Shown here: piece after piece, positions 53,528 to 64,000 of the stretch
Numbering within the stretch: position 1 is the stretch's first letter
Layout: each line of letters begins with the position of its first letter
Assembly (NCBI GenBank): GCA_036250225.1
Contig: JAPZLL010000009.1
Span: 248,001-312,000 of the forward strand
Reading direction: 5' to 3'
Length of the DNA stretch: 64,000 nt
Source: Cercophora sp. LCS_1
Lineage: Eukaryota > Ascomycota > Sordariomycetes > Sordariales > Lasiosphaeriaceae
Notes under the pieces: generated by a model
What the model was told of the DNA's origin: nothing
Databases searched by the model: none
What the model saw: only the letters and a program-made list of their open reading frames with translations
Translations under genes and position numbers: made by a program

Positions 53528-54694
53528 ACTGCCAACACCGCATACACGAGCGTCCCGCGTCTGTCTGGGAATTTAAACAGACCGGGCTGGACCACTGACT
53601 GTTCTAAACGCGAGAGTAGTTTTCATTGTCAGTCTCAACTTGGCACCAGTGTAGGTGGAAAAACTGGATGAAGTCCCAGCTTAAAACTCCCCTGAGTCTT
53701 CTCTGAAGGGGTCTTGATACACGGTGCTCAACTACCAGAAGAAGCCGCGTTAAAATTGGGCTGAATACCTGAATCCGAATCAGATGATGTGGGTCATGCT
53801 TTGATGCTGCAAGACCTTCTCTCATGGTCATAACTTCCAAACCTACAGTCTACCGTCGATGACGAATCCGGCAGGACATGATTCTTGGATGATCATAATC
53901 TCGCATGATGAAACTTCGAAGGCAGTTTAAGGCGAGGAGGCCGGTTGTGAACTTGTGGTTCAGTAGGCGGGTAATTCCCGTGCTTGTCTGAGCCAAGTCC
54001 TCGTCAGGCATGAGCGCACCGAGCCTTGTGTGACTATCAACTCGGGCACTGTGCGTGATGCAATCCCGGATATCTTGGGCTCCATAAGTGGTTGGTCGCG
54101 CCGACGCCGGCTTTTAAGCTCGCATCGGACCCACTTGGCCCAGGAGAATCAAGGATTGTGTGGCCTCCATTTGGGGCACGAGTTGACCGACGGGCGGGGA
54201 ACTTGTCCTGAACTTCCAACTTTTCCAGGGTCCCGAAGCTGTTCATTGAAACCTTCCAAGGAAGCGTCACACAGGGGGAGAGGCAAATAATACTTTGGGG
54301 ATAACATGAGAGGGAAGCCTTGGAGCTTACCGCATGAAAAAGTTTGCTTTTATTTTTCCTGCTGGCTGACCCAGGCTCGTTCCGGACCACACGAGCCGTC
54401 TGCCTGCGGGAGAGCGCTCTTGGCATGGCGCCCAATGAACCAAGCCAACAAGAAAGAGGTTATTGGGTGCCACGTCGCCCATGCACCAACATCTGAAGTG
54501 ATGAGTGAGGGGTAACTTTACACTCAGGCTGGATGCTTCCTCTTTTGGCACGGAAAGCCGCAGAGGCGGGCGGACACACACGTACTTGATAACGAGAGCG
54601 CCCACCTCTCCCCTTGCCACTTTATGGGTAGATTGAACAAGCGTTACCCAACCTGAAGACATACCTAATAATTGCGGCGTACGGCGATACCAAC
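53528..54694. other. Intergenic
   Basis: No gene is supported on either strand. Confidence 0.5.
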
Positions 54695-56722
54695 GTGCAA
54701 GAAAACCTCGTTTCCGAAATGAGCTATTTCCCTTCTTCGGGCAACTGCTCGGTCTGCACACAAGCATTCCGATTCGACAAAACCGATGGGACATGGACGT
54801 CTTGCGACCATAGCGCAGATGACGGCAAGGAGCCATGTTTTTCGGTTCTCAGCCCGGCGATTCAATCGAAGTTTCTATGTGAAAAATGCAGCTTTCTGCT
54901 GCGGGTTTGCACGGCATCCGGCATCATCACAGACAACAGCGCCATTGTGTTTTGGCCTTACCAACACGGTTGGCCCTCTTCGCTCAGGTGGTCGAACTTG
55001 ATGGTCGGCACCCGTTACAGCCATGCCCAGCCTCAAGAGTCGCAATCGTTTTACGATCAACTCATCGAGATCTTTGCATCCCCAGGTTCGCAATACCTAT
55101 CTCTTGATGCATACCAAATACTGATTCTCTTGCCAGATGATCGCTTACCGTTCATCGACTTCCCGGTTCGAGAAATTGCCAACCCTGCTGCTGCCCGGGA
55201 TGCCGGCTTCACCAAGGCCAAGCAATGGCTAAAGCTGTGCGAAGACACGCACAGCTGTGTTCGACACCCAAACATCCCACCTCTACTCCCGGCGCGTGTC
55301 ATTGACGTTGGCGAATCGCCGATCAGGTTGTATGAGCCCACCGACGGGGAACGTGGCAAGTACGTTTGCCTTAGCCACTGCTGGGGTTCGACGTCGTCCG
55401 TCTGCCGCACTACGCCCAAGACATACGAAGCACATAAGGAAAACATTGTATGGGCGATTCTGCCAGCGACCTTCCGGGACACCATCAATGTCACCCGACG
55501 TCTAGGCATCAGGTTCCTCTGGATCGACTCGCTATGCATCATTCAAGAGGATGATAACGACTGGCGTGAGCAGTCATCATTGATGGCAGAGGTGTACGGA
55601 AACGCCTTTCTCACCATATTCGCGACGTCATCCGCAAATGGGCATGGAGGCTTGTATCCATCCATACCGCTCGAGCTACGGCCGCAGCAGAACATAGTCA
55701 CAGATCGAAACGGCATCGTGTTCAGAGTCCACATCCGCAAGAATCTCCAGGATCAGCACTTAACAACTCCTGGCGAAGTTGAGCCGTCTCAGAACAGACC
55801 GAACTGGTTCCCGCTTCAAAATAGGGCTTGGGCATTCCAGGAACGTCTGCTTTCTCGATGAAGGCTTCATTTCACTCACTGCGAGCTGATCTGGGAATGC
55901 TCTGAACTAACGACATGCGAATGTCTCTTCGAGACCGACATCAATAACCGGGGCCATGCCGACCCTGTATCAGTGCAAGCCGAGTTCCACAAAGGACAGT
56001 GGATGATCGAGCAACCGGCCCCGCATGATTGGAAAAAGGTCGTTGAGACGTTTTCAGTCTTGGACCTCACATATCCCCGGGACAAACTCCCTGCCATCTC
56101 AGGCATTGCCAAGAAGGCTCTTTTGTATCGACCTCCTGGAGACACATACCTCGCTGGCCTGTGGGAGAGCACATTACTCTCGGACATGAGCTGGACAGTC
56201 CAGGCTGCAAAGCGTGAGCCACATGAGTGGCGAGCTCCGAGCTGGTCTTGGGCTTCTGTTGACGGGCACGTCCATATGGGCCACGATGACGTCGAAGAAT
56301 GGATTCCGAAGTTCACAGTTGTCGATGTTCAGGTGAGTCTCGCGGGCCCTGATCCCACGGGCGAGGTAAGCTCAGGTCATGTCGTCATTTACGGCAAAGC
56401 ATTTCGCTCCCAGGTAATGCAATTGGGGATCGAGGGCACTTTTATCACGATTGGGCCTTGCGGTAGAGCCCCAATCACGCTAGATTGGGGACTGATCCTG
56501 CCGACTGGGAAGTGGGTTGCGTGTTTGTTGCTTGGAACACGAGACCACATGAACAATTTCTTCGGCATGACTCTCAGGGAAGTAGATGGTGGAGAAAGCA
56601 GCGCCAACCCGACGTACGAACGAGTGGGCAGTACCGGGCTTTTCTTCGCTGATATGGAGGAAAAACACACGTTTGATGAGTGGTACACTGGATTAAGATC
56701 GTGGAACATCAGGATTGTGTAG
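54695..56722 (+). pseudogene. HET-domain gene with one in-frame nonsense codon
   Basis: One frame runs from 54695 (or ATG 54719, MSYFPSSGNCSVC) to 56722, broken only by TGA at 55859-55861. Before it are paired cysteines, KYVCLSHCWGS (about residues 222-231), FLWIDSLCIIQEDD and NRAWAFQERLLSR. After it comes RLHFTHCELIWEC, the normal continuation of a HET domain, then RDKLPAISGIAKKA, TYLAGLWESTL and RAPSWSWASV. Without the stop it would be a full HET protein of about 675 residues. The codon before and after fit an ancestral CGA, so one C to T change explains the stop. The truncated product would keep most of the HET domain. Confidence 0.85.
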
Positions 56723-57232
56723 GCCGACATTCTCGTTCACGTACATTACCCTAAGACTAGAAAATACAGAGCATCACCTCACGCCGTTTTTTGGCAGTGA
56801 ACCTAGCTTTGTTCAAATATCCGTCGGGCGCTACCTGAAACCTTCGTGGCGCCAGAAGATTACCGGAATCTGACGAACCCCTGACCAACATGCACAAGGA
56901 CATATTTGAAGGCAGGTATCCTTCGGGTACGGCGCCCGGGGACGGGGATATCGTGGCTGAAGGAAAAGCATCAAGTTCAACAAAACACAGGAAACCAATG
57001 CACTAAGAGGTGAAATGGCAACGATGCGCCTAGCCATTACGCGTGTGATTTGGCAGTCACAACTCCCCACCGGGCAGGTGTGACTGTGCGACTGGTGCCC
57101 GTGTGACAGGCTGCGACAAAATCCGCTCAGCTTAGGCGTCCCTCCTTCCGAAGGAAATTTCCTCTTCGTGGCTACTTTGCCTCAAACATCCCTTTGCATC
57201 TTCTCGGCAGACGGTGAATACTGGACGCTGCA
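56723..57232. other. Intergenic
   Basis: Nothing recognised. Confidence 0.5.
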
Positions 57233-58401
57233 ATGGCATCCTTCTTGACGATCGCGGCAGAGCTCCGCCACCACATCCTAGCCCTGTCTCTTTGGACACC
57301 CGACCTTCCACCCGTCTGCCCCGCAGATACCCAAGATCGTGTGCGACTCCGACCCGATTGGGACGTCTGGGTCTCAACCACGGCGCCCCGACCGACCGCT
57401 CTTCCACTTCTTCTTACCTGCCGCGCCCTCTACCACGACGTCACACGTCTCCTCGACTCGAAAGACACTGTTTACGAGCTGGATGTCCTGTTCATTCCTG
57501 GGTGCGGATTATGGCCAACCTGGACATGCTGCTCAACGCCGAGGCAGTTCCATGTCGGGACCGTTAACGTCCGCTTCCGCATCTTGGACGCTCGATTCCC
57601 CGATTTCGACCCCCGATACCCTGACAACATCGAGAGAAATCCCAACATGTGGGATCCCCATATTTCCTTTCCAGAACAGTTTCGGGCGCACCATGACTTC
57701 CGTGTGCTCGAATACCCGAACCCACCCCGCGCCGCATGGAGTTTCTATCGCCTGCTTGCGGCCTTCTTGACCTTAGGCCCCCAGGGCACGTGGGATCCCA
57801 ACCTCCACCCGACGAAGCGAGTCGGCTCGTGGCCTCCATGCAGATACACCATCAAGAGTCTCAATATCCACTCGTGTCTAAGCCGCTTACCACATTCGAC
57901 GCCGAAGAGTGGTCCGACTTCAACGTGCTCGACGTTGGACCCGTTGTCCCGTACTTGTACCACCCGACAATGGATATGGTTCTCTTTCCCGGCCCCCCAA
58001 GGGGCTCGTCATACGCTCGGAGGGGCGCAATGGAACACGCAACTCGAGATCGGTATCTAGGGAACGGGGAGCGATTGGGGCTCTACTTGGTGAACAGCCT
58101 GTGGGCCTTGCTTGACTTCAAGTGGTTGTCTCGAGCCTATGGCCTTTTGGTGTATGAAGGAATTCTTGACCACATCATCATTCAGGTGGACGAGGAGGAT
58201 CGGTGCCGATACCATATGGAGCAACTCTTGAAAGCCATGCCGCACATGCGCTGTCGACGGCACAACAAGGAAGCACTACTTCGATGGTGGGGCTGGGCAG
58301 CCCAGTGGAGGGCCAGGAGCCGGGAGGGAGTGCTATTTGACGAGCCCCGCCCCGAGATGCCGTTCTTGACTTATCATCCCTTCAAGCCATTCCCGCGATA
58401 G
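57233..58401 (+). pseudogene. F-box-like protein gene with one frameshift
   Basis: The first frame starts MASFLTIAAELRHHILALSLW and LPLLLTCRALYHDVTRLL, an F-box-like helix pair (LPAELRxxI, LLxxCRxxY). It stays convincing to YTIKSLNIH (57871). A second frame, shifted by one base, takes over from VSKPLTTFDAEEWSDFNVLDV (57874) and runs to 58401 (DFKWLSRAYGLLVYEG, FLTYHPFKPFPR). No GT-AG pair fits the junction at 57866-57873, so a single-base deletion is the simplest account. The undamaged gene would have encoded about 389 residues. F-box proteins usually link substrates to SCF ubiquitin ligases. The subfamily here has no known target. Confidence 0.65.
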
Positions 58402-60159
58402 ACCGGTATCCAACCACCTTGGTATGTGCCGTCGAATCCTAGACAGTACGGTTCACTTGTTGACTGATGAATAGCGCCGTAGCAAGACATGATCACCACG
58501 GCCCAAGTCCCCGGGAAGGTGAGGGCGAAGGACTGCACCTCCTGCAACCGAGAGAACCGTGGTTTCCAGCTGCCACCTTCTCGAACCTGACACAACACAA
58601 CAATGAGTCGGAAGGACAGAACGCAGTGAGAGCAGGGCAATCTTTCGTCCGCCTTAGCGGCTCCCCAGACTTCCCCAGGCCACGCCACGTGCTCACTTCG
58701 AGCCCAGCCGAGCGTTATGCAAGGGTCTCCGAATTAAGTGGTTTATTTTTAAGAATCCAGCGGACTCAGCACGATGATGCCACTCGAACGATATCGAGGT
58801 GTCACCCTCAACAGAGATTGGGCAAAGGAACGCCGTGCCACCCTTTCGCGCCACACCATGACTTCTCACTCATGGTACAAGGCAGTTTCCAAGGCGTCGT
58901 TGAGGCAATTTTGTTGACGTGGGCACGATAGCGCGGCCTCGGCACGTCGCTTCGGCCTGCCGTCTAAGTCAGTTTCGGGTCACACAACACACGCTTAGAC
59001 ACGCAGCTGATGAAAGCTGCGATCGTCTTGGGCATCGCACTGGGCGAACCTGTTGTTGGCGGAACGGAACATGGCACGCATAACCTCGCCGCCGGGCCAC
59101 GTCCTTTTCGGCCCCCGCCACTGCCGGTCATCAAAACTTGCATTCACAGATCGACCACGAAGGGGAAAGTGGGGAGAGCGCGCCTCTTTGCTGCAGCTTT
59201 GTGCAGCCGCTCTGCCAACACAGGCTTTCCCGCGGCGGGTAGAGAGCGATCCCATTCGACAATTTCACGCGGAAGGCGATACTAGTTCCGCTTCGGGGGT
59301 TGGGCGCTAAAGGAGCCGCGGGAAGCGGTGATGGTGGTGGGCGAGACCGAAGGGCGACTGGCTGTGCCGCTGGCAACTGCGACCCGTCCGTGAGTTTATC
59401 GCGCAACCCAACGCCGACAGCGTCGCGGCAGTCGTCTAACCCACATTCCGCACCGCCCAGGCCCCGAGATAATTGACAAAGCAAGATTTTGCATCATGGA
59501 ATCCACCAAGACCCAGTGGCGTCAGGGCCAAGAAGATATCAGCACCAATACTAGGGAAAGAACAGCTAGGCATCCGCGAAAAAGAGGGATATTGTTCGTC
59601 AACCATCAACCAAGGACGGACTTAGGTCATACTCTGCATCCACCAACGGAGGTAGAAGCGACTTCTTTAGGAACTTGCCCCCGAGACATTTTGCATGCAT
59701 GCAAACTGCGGCAATGATGCTGTTGGCCTTCCGCGGATGGCGATGCCAGCAAACTCGATGCCACGATCCAGACGCCGAAGTGACATGAACTTGCCAAGCA
59801 TGCAACCAACCAGCCGCCCCCGCTACCTTATTCATATTCTTCTTCTTGACCGGGATGGGTGGTGATGGATCCTCGTCGGACGAACAGACTTGTCGCCCCC
59901 AGTGATGGCCAACGCCCCGACCAAGCACGTCTACGGCCCAGTCACTTCAAGAGGTCGAGGCAGTGAAGTTCAAAGTGCTGCAAGAGTTTTCTTCGCTCCA
60001 TCTTGTGGGTATAAGTGCCACATCAGAGCATCACTCATCCGACTGCTCTTCATCATCCTCATGAGTCAGACGATTCACCGAGCACACGTGCCACACCAAA
60101 CTCTCCAGGCCTCTTCCTCCTCGACCTCCTTCAATAGTCCTCCCCTCCTCCCTCACAAA
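58402..60159. other. Intergenic
   Basis: No gene is supported. The right end (about 60000-60159) is the pyrimidine-rich leader of the coiled-coil gene, whose frame is open from 59890 without coding features. Confidence 0.5.
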
Positions 60160-62232
60160 ATGGCGTCGACCATGGCACAAACACCAACCTTGACCCTCAA
60201 AATAACCAAGGCGCAACTCTCGCGTCTTGAGCGTGACTTCTCCGGGCCGCGGCCTTCAGGAATTATGCTCGAGACTCCCAGCTCGACTGTCGTCGAATGC
60301 GGCGACTTCGCTGAACTCAACGGCATGTCAGCTGTTGAGCGAGCTGATCACCTCTTCAAATACTACTCAACAAAAAGCCCCAACCAAGTCGATCAGGGTA
60401 CAGACGAGAGCAGCGATATCCTCATGCCCCTCAAGGAGTGCCAGCCACGCCCGAGACTCAGCCCCAAAATCAGCAGGTCTCTTCCAGGGAGATTGAGCCG
60501 GTTGATCCCAAACATCCTTACGCAAGCCGTCGGTGAGCACAAAGACCGACTTTCTGACGAAAACAGGATCTTAGATCAACGCCTCGCCGCCGTTAGACGC
60601 AATGAGCAGCGTCTCCAGCAGAGCAATGAACTCCTTCTTGCACAGCTTGACAGCCTCAGGCAAAGCCAAGAGTCTATGCTCAAGACGGAGCTCCAGCGCC
60701 ATACAACTGCTCTGGAAGACAAGCTCAAGAACCTTGAGCAGCTGCTTGGCCAGAAAAACGAGCAGCTTTCTCGTCTTCGTGTTCAACTCGCCAACTCTGT
60801 CTCCCACGCTCCTCCCCGATCCCCCGGCCTGCCCCCGGCCATTTCGGGGTCTGACGTTGCCTCTTGGTTCCAAACACGCTCCGAAGCCTGGTCGTCCTGG
60901 GTCGACGAGAATCTCCACCAATCACCTACTCATCTCATGGACCTCCACCCCACGCAGCTCCAAGAGGTTACCTTCGGAGTCCGTCACTTTGTCCGCTTGA
61001 CAGACACCGATACCCTCCCTCCATCTCTCATCTCCTCCCGCGAAAGCAACGACCTCCTCCTCCGCGGCATGCTCACCCACTTCATCGTCCAAGAAGCACT
61101 TGCCTCGCCCTTCTGGATCTTTGTCGCCCTCTCCAAGCCCAGCCTTGAGTCAAATTCTCCCATCGAGCAAGCCACCGCCTTCCAATCCAAGCTAGAATCG
61201 GTCCCTCGCCTCCCCATGAGCCCCGTAACTCCATCCTTTGCCATCAACACCCCTCCGGCACCAACCACCGCCCGTTCCATCTCTATCTTCTCCCCCAACC
61301 GCTCCCACCCCTCCGTCGCCCCTCTGTCTCCTACACTCACCATCCCGCGCGGGGCCTACGGCTACACGCTGCCCACCTGTCCCGAGATGGACGACCTCTT
61401 GGAACTTCTCCTCAAGAGTGAGTACCCTCCTCTCACCCGCCTGTCGTCCTATACACTAACAACCCTAGCTCAACCTGAAGCCCAAAAGGTACACATTTGG
61501 CGTGCCCACCTCATGCAAATGCTCTGGCGCGGTGGCCTCTCCCATCCCACTACCCATCCCACTCTAATTTGCCACGAGGACCGCCAGATGCTTGCCTACG
61601 CGCGTGTGGAATACGCGCGACAGCTGAAGGAGAAATTCCTTTCCTCGGCGGCTAGATTCTTCCTCCGAGATCAGGACTCGGAGGGAATCACAAATCTCGA
61701 GGACAAACTCGTTAGTGAGATTGATCTAGCGCTGCAGTTTAGCGCGCATCTCTGGTCGAGAGTTGAGCCTGTGCGGTTCCTAGGGTTGGGTGATTTCAGG
61801 GGTGAAGCAGGTGAGGAGTGGGCTGTTGAAGGCGAGGGACGGGTGGTGATCATGCCGGTTGTCGGTACCAAGGAGAGGCTAAGTGGGAAGGGGGAGGTTT
61901 GGGTTAGAGGGCGCGTGGTTGAGAGTGCTGAGGTGATGAAGGAGGCAGAGGTGGACGGGGATGATGTGTTGACGCCGGTTGCATATGTTAGGGAGAAGGA
62001 GGTGGTTGAGAGGGTTGGGACGCCGGTGCTCAAGAAGGAAGAGGTATTTTGGGGATTGCCCAAGAGCCCCAAGCCTGAGAGCGCGTTGAGGTTGCGGAGG
62101 AGGATCAGTTCGCTGTCTGCCAGCTCGGATGGGAGTCGTGTGAGTGGGTTAACTGGGACGACGGAACAGACTGAGAGAAGTGAGGCTAGTTTCAGGCCGA
62201 TTTCACCAAAGGTTTCGAGATTTTTTGTCTAG
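60160..62232 (+). CDS. Large coiled-coil hypothetical protein
   Basis: I take ATG 60160 (CACAAAATGGCG, good context). The frame is open to 62232, but a canonical 51-bp intron (61418-61468: GTGAGT, CACTAAC, CCCTAG) lies inside it. Spliced, the exons 60160-61417 and 61469-62232 give 673 residues. Helices form a coiled coil at about 124-212 (NRILDQRLAAVRRNEQRL, ALEDKLKNLEQLLGQKNEQL). A second conserved-looking part is VTFGVRHFVRL, LLLRGMLTHFIVQEALASPFWIFV and YARVEYARQLKEKFLSSAARFFL. The tail is Ser- and Glu-rich. No membrane segment or signal peptide is present. I do not recognise the family. Confidence 0.8.
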   Translation: MASTMAQTPTLTLKITKAQLSRLERDFSGPRPSGIMLETPSSTVVECGDFAELNGMSAVERADHLFKYYSTKSPNQVDQGTDESSDILMPLKECQPRPRLSPKISRSLPGRLSRLIPNILTQAVGEHKDRLSDENRILDQRLAAVRRNEQRLQQSNELLLAQLDSLRQSQESMLKTELQRHTTALEDKLKNLEQLLGQKNEQLSRLRVQLANSVSHAPPRSPGLPPAISGSDVASWFQTRSEAWSSWVDENLHQSPTHLMDLHPTQLQEVTFGVRHFVRLTDTDTLPPSLISSRESNDLLLRGMLTHFIVQEALASPFWIFVALSKPSLESNSPIEQATAFQSKLESVPRLPMSPVTPSFAINTPPAPTTARSISIFSPNRSHPSVAPLSPTLTIPRGAYGYTLPTCPEMDDLLELLLKSEYPPLTRLSSYTLTTLAQPEAQKVHIWRAHLMQMLWRGGLSHPTTHPTLICHEDRQMLAYARVEYARQLKEKFLSSAARFFLRDQDSEGITNLEDKLVSEIDLALQFSAHLWSRVEPVRFLGLGDFRGEAGEEWAVEGEGRVVIMPVVGTKERLSGKGEVWVRGRVVESAEVMKEAEVDGDDVLTPVAYVREKEVVERVGTPVLKKEEVFWGLPKSPKPESALRLRRRISSLSASSDGSRVSGLTGTTEQTERSEASFRPISPKVSRFFV
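61418..61468 (+). other. Stopless 51-bp intron inside an open frame
   Basis: Donor GTGAGT, branch CACTAAC and acceptor CCCTAG are all consensus, yet the length is a multiple of three and contains no stop. Retention would add 17 residues. Confidence 0.7.
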
Positions 62233-63229
62233 GGTGGAGTATTTTGGACGGTCGTTTATACCCGGCTTCATGACCATGGTTTGGGTTTTGAGGATTTGGC
62301 TTCTACCAAACGTTTTGTTGTTGTTTTACTTTTAATTTGTATTAGCTCGCTCATCTGTTTTCGTACTGACGATGACTTTTATAATTGACGAGTATCAATT
62401 TCGAAAGTATCCCAAGTCCACGTGAGAAGTCGGATTAGACTCTGTACAACCCGTTGCCCATCCACCTATGCGACCAACCAATATGCCTGGTGTCTTCATG
62501 TTCGACTCAAATCCGAGCTCGGCCTTTAACTCGATGGTCACATCCAGGAGGATCGACCGAAGAAGCCCGAAGGATCATTAGCGTCGCGGGACGGGATGTC
62601 GTGCATTGCATGCATGTGCCAACGCCCAGGGCACCACTTCACAAATCCGGTGTTTGCTTCATGTGCACGCTGCGTTCAAGATCGTGGGATACATTCATCT
62701 GGCATCATGTCGGGGCCAAGAACGCCCCAGTAGTGCAGTGCAGATTATCTGCGGTTTGCCCGTGAGATGAACCCTTACTTCCGATCCCGTGGTTATCGAG
62801 GTGGCGCTAGACGGAACCTAGTTTTGGGGTCGTGGGGATGCAGACGCAAACGTGTTTGATGGGGGGAGGTTGGGGGCGGTTTGGTCATAAAGGTTAAATT
62901 GCGGTATAGGATGGCATTGGAGGGGGAACACACAGGTCAGTAGTGTGTTTCTGGAATCATGAATCCTCTTGTTTGAAGCAAAGTGAGGAGTTGAGTCCAC
63001 GAGAAAGATTGCATGAGATTAGGTGGCAGATGTGAAGCTGAAAATGTGTTCGCCAAACAGAGTCGCAGATAAGCATGCACGCGACCCACATGTCCAAGAT
63101 TTGAGCCGAGCCCCTCGAGAATCTCCATGCAACAAGTTTTCTGATGTTTTCAGCGGACCGGTTGAGTCCGCGATTGTGGCATTTGCCTCCTACGTTAATC
63201 GAAACTTTTGGGCTGAATCTCCCATCGAA
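62233..63229. other. Intergenic
   Basis: No gene is supported. Confidence 0.5.
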
Positions 63230-63301
63230 GGCTCTGTGGTGTAGTGGTAGCATACTTGCTTTGGGTGCAAGTGGTCCCAGGTTCGAGCCCTGGCTGAGCC
63301 C
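63230..63301 (+). tRNA. tRNA-Pro (anticodon TGG)
   Basis: A 72-nt cloverleaf with no intron. The anticodon arm is CTTGC-TTTGGGT-GCAAG, giving anticodon TGG for proline codon CCA. The T arm CCAGG/CCTGG is perfect with TTCGAGC in the loop (B box GGTTCGAGCCC). The A box TGGTGTAGTGG is present. The acceptor stem has one T-T mismatch (position 6-67). Two T-runs at 63306-63309 and 63312-63317 are the Pol III terminator. CCA is not encoded, as usual in eukaryotes. Confidence 0.95.
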
Positions 63302-64000
63302 AATCTTTTGCTTTTTTGGCTTTTGGAGCTTTGAGACCCTTTGACTGATCGCACTGGACCAAGGCGCTGGCGTGTCTCCACTGCGGTGAGGTGGGTCAGA
63401 AATAGGGGCTAAAGCCGGATGTTTGCTTCCCCAGTGACCATGACCACAATGCGTCCGCGGAAATGCCCAATAGCAGCCTTTTTGATGACCCATCACGCTC
63501 GAGTGGCGACAGACTTCCGTACCATGGCTTGAATCACCTGCAGACCATAGGTTGCGAAGACAGGACGGGGGGTGGGAGGGAATGGTGGGTCTGTGCAGAC
63601 TTTCGGTCGGATACGGAACAGGCCCTGCGTTGATATCGGCCCTGTTTGGTTGCAGCACTGATTGCAAACAAATTTCCAACTGTTACTCATTTTTCCGGTT
63701 CTATGCTTTCACCTCCGACCTCCGGGGCGTTGATCAGTGAATACCAGTGACAAAACGGCTTCATGCCCCAGGAAAGATAAGGCACCTTGGCATGTACCCC
63801 CATGAGAGACGATCGTTCAGGGCCTCCAGATCCCCTGTTTCTAGCCCTGTATCGTGGTGAAAGTGAAAATGCCTACCGGGCGGGCGCTTTTTTGTCCTTT
63901 TTGCATTTGGGCCTCGGATTGGATACGAAAGGTATGAGCCGGGAGATTGTCACGGCGCGAGTAATCCTGGTAGGTAGTGTTGTATGTACAATACAATACC
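63302..64000. other. Intergenic, right edge
   Basis: No gene is supported beyond the tRNA terminator. Confidence 0.5.
63306..63317 (+). terminator. Pol III terminator of tRNA-Pro
   Basis: TTTT followed by TTTTTT starts 5 nt after the tRNA 3' end. Confidence 0.8.

Noticed and set aside
58995..59484. GC-rich open frames on both strands
   Set aside because: No motif, no start context and no splice support.
62957..63679. 240-codon minus-strand open frame
   Set aside because: It runs across the tRNA-Pro gene in antisense and shows no protein motif.
1..64000. Telomere repeats, transposon terminal repeats, CRISPR arrays
   Set aside because: No TTAGGG tracts, no transposase or reverse transcriptase motif and no regular spacer array were seen.

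Overview
The window is nuclear DNA of a filamentous ascomycete (Pezizomycotina, most likely Sordariomycetes). The evidence is short GT-AG introns of about 42-123 bp with CTNAC-type branch sites, signal-peptide small cysteine-rich proteins, several HET-domain genes, a GH11 xylanase with a fungal CBM1, a hybrid histidine kinase and a tRNA-Pro. No mitochondrial, bacterial, CRISPR or intact transposon sequence was seen. The species cannot be named from the sequence alone.

Layout. At 1.7-10.5 kb lie a small heat-shock protein (-), a PAS hybrid histidine kinase (-), a secreted DUF8021 protein (-) and an FAD monooxygenase (+). At 12.3-15.1 kb a GH11-CBM1 xylanase (+) converges on a LaeA-like methyltransferase (-). 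At 16.7-31.9 kb is an accessory block: a 5'-truncated HET gene, a DUF6594 membrane protein, a four-exon 10-cysteine secreted peptide (-), a CorA-like membrane protein, an 8-cysteine secreted peptide, a stalkless kinesin motor (-) divergent from a HET gene, and a second large HET gene. At 32-35 kb are a decayed 5' fragment of the DNA-repair gene apn2 (start codon ATA), a degenerate minisatellite and a small Cys-rich tail-anchored protein. At 35.4-39.2 kb are a DUF3176 membrane protein and a CxxC protein. At 39.2-46.4 kb a fungal transcription factor (-), an SDR (+), an 8-exon MFS transporter (+) and a second LaeA-like methyltransferase (-) sit together like the tailoring, transport and regulation genes of a metabolite locus without a core enzyme. 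At 47-58.4 kb decayed genes are common: an FAD monooxygenase with one nonsense codon, a HET gene with one nonsense codon, an F-box-like gene with one frameshift and one damaged copy of a small Cys-rich pair. The same stretch has a secreted protein and a stand-alone STAND-type N-terminal domain gene. A large coiled-coil protein and tRNA-Pro(TGG) close the window.

Together the four HET loci, the STAND-like gene, the membrane proteins often found beside such genes, and the secreted peptides describe a fast-evolving self/non-self and host-interaction region. The lesions in apn2, HET and the monooxygenase can all be explained by C:G to T:A changes. That would fit mild RIP-like or deamination damage, but the base composition looks normal.

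Exon joins below were worked out by hand from splice consensus, reading frame and family resemblance. No database search was run.
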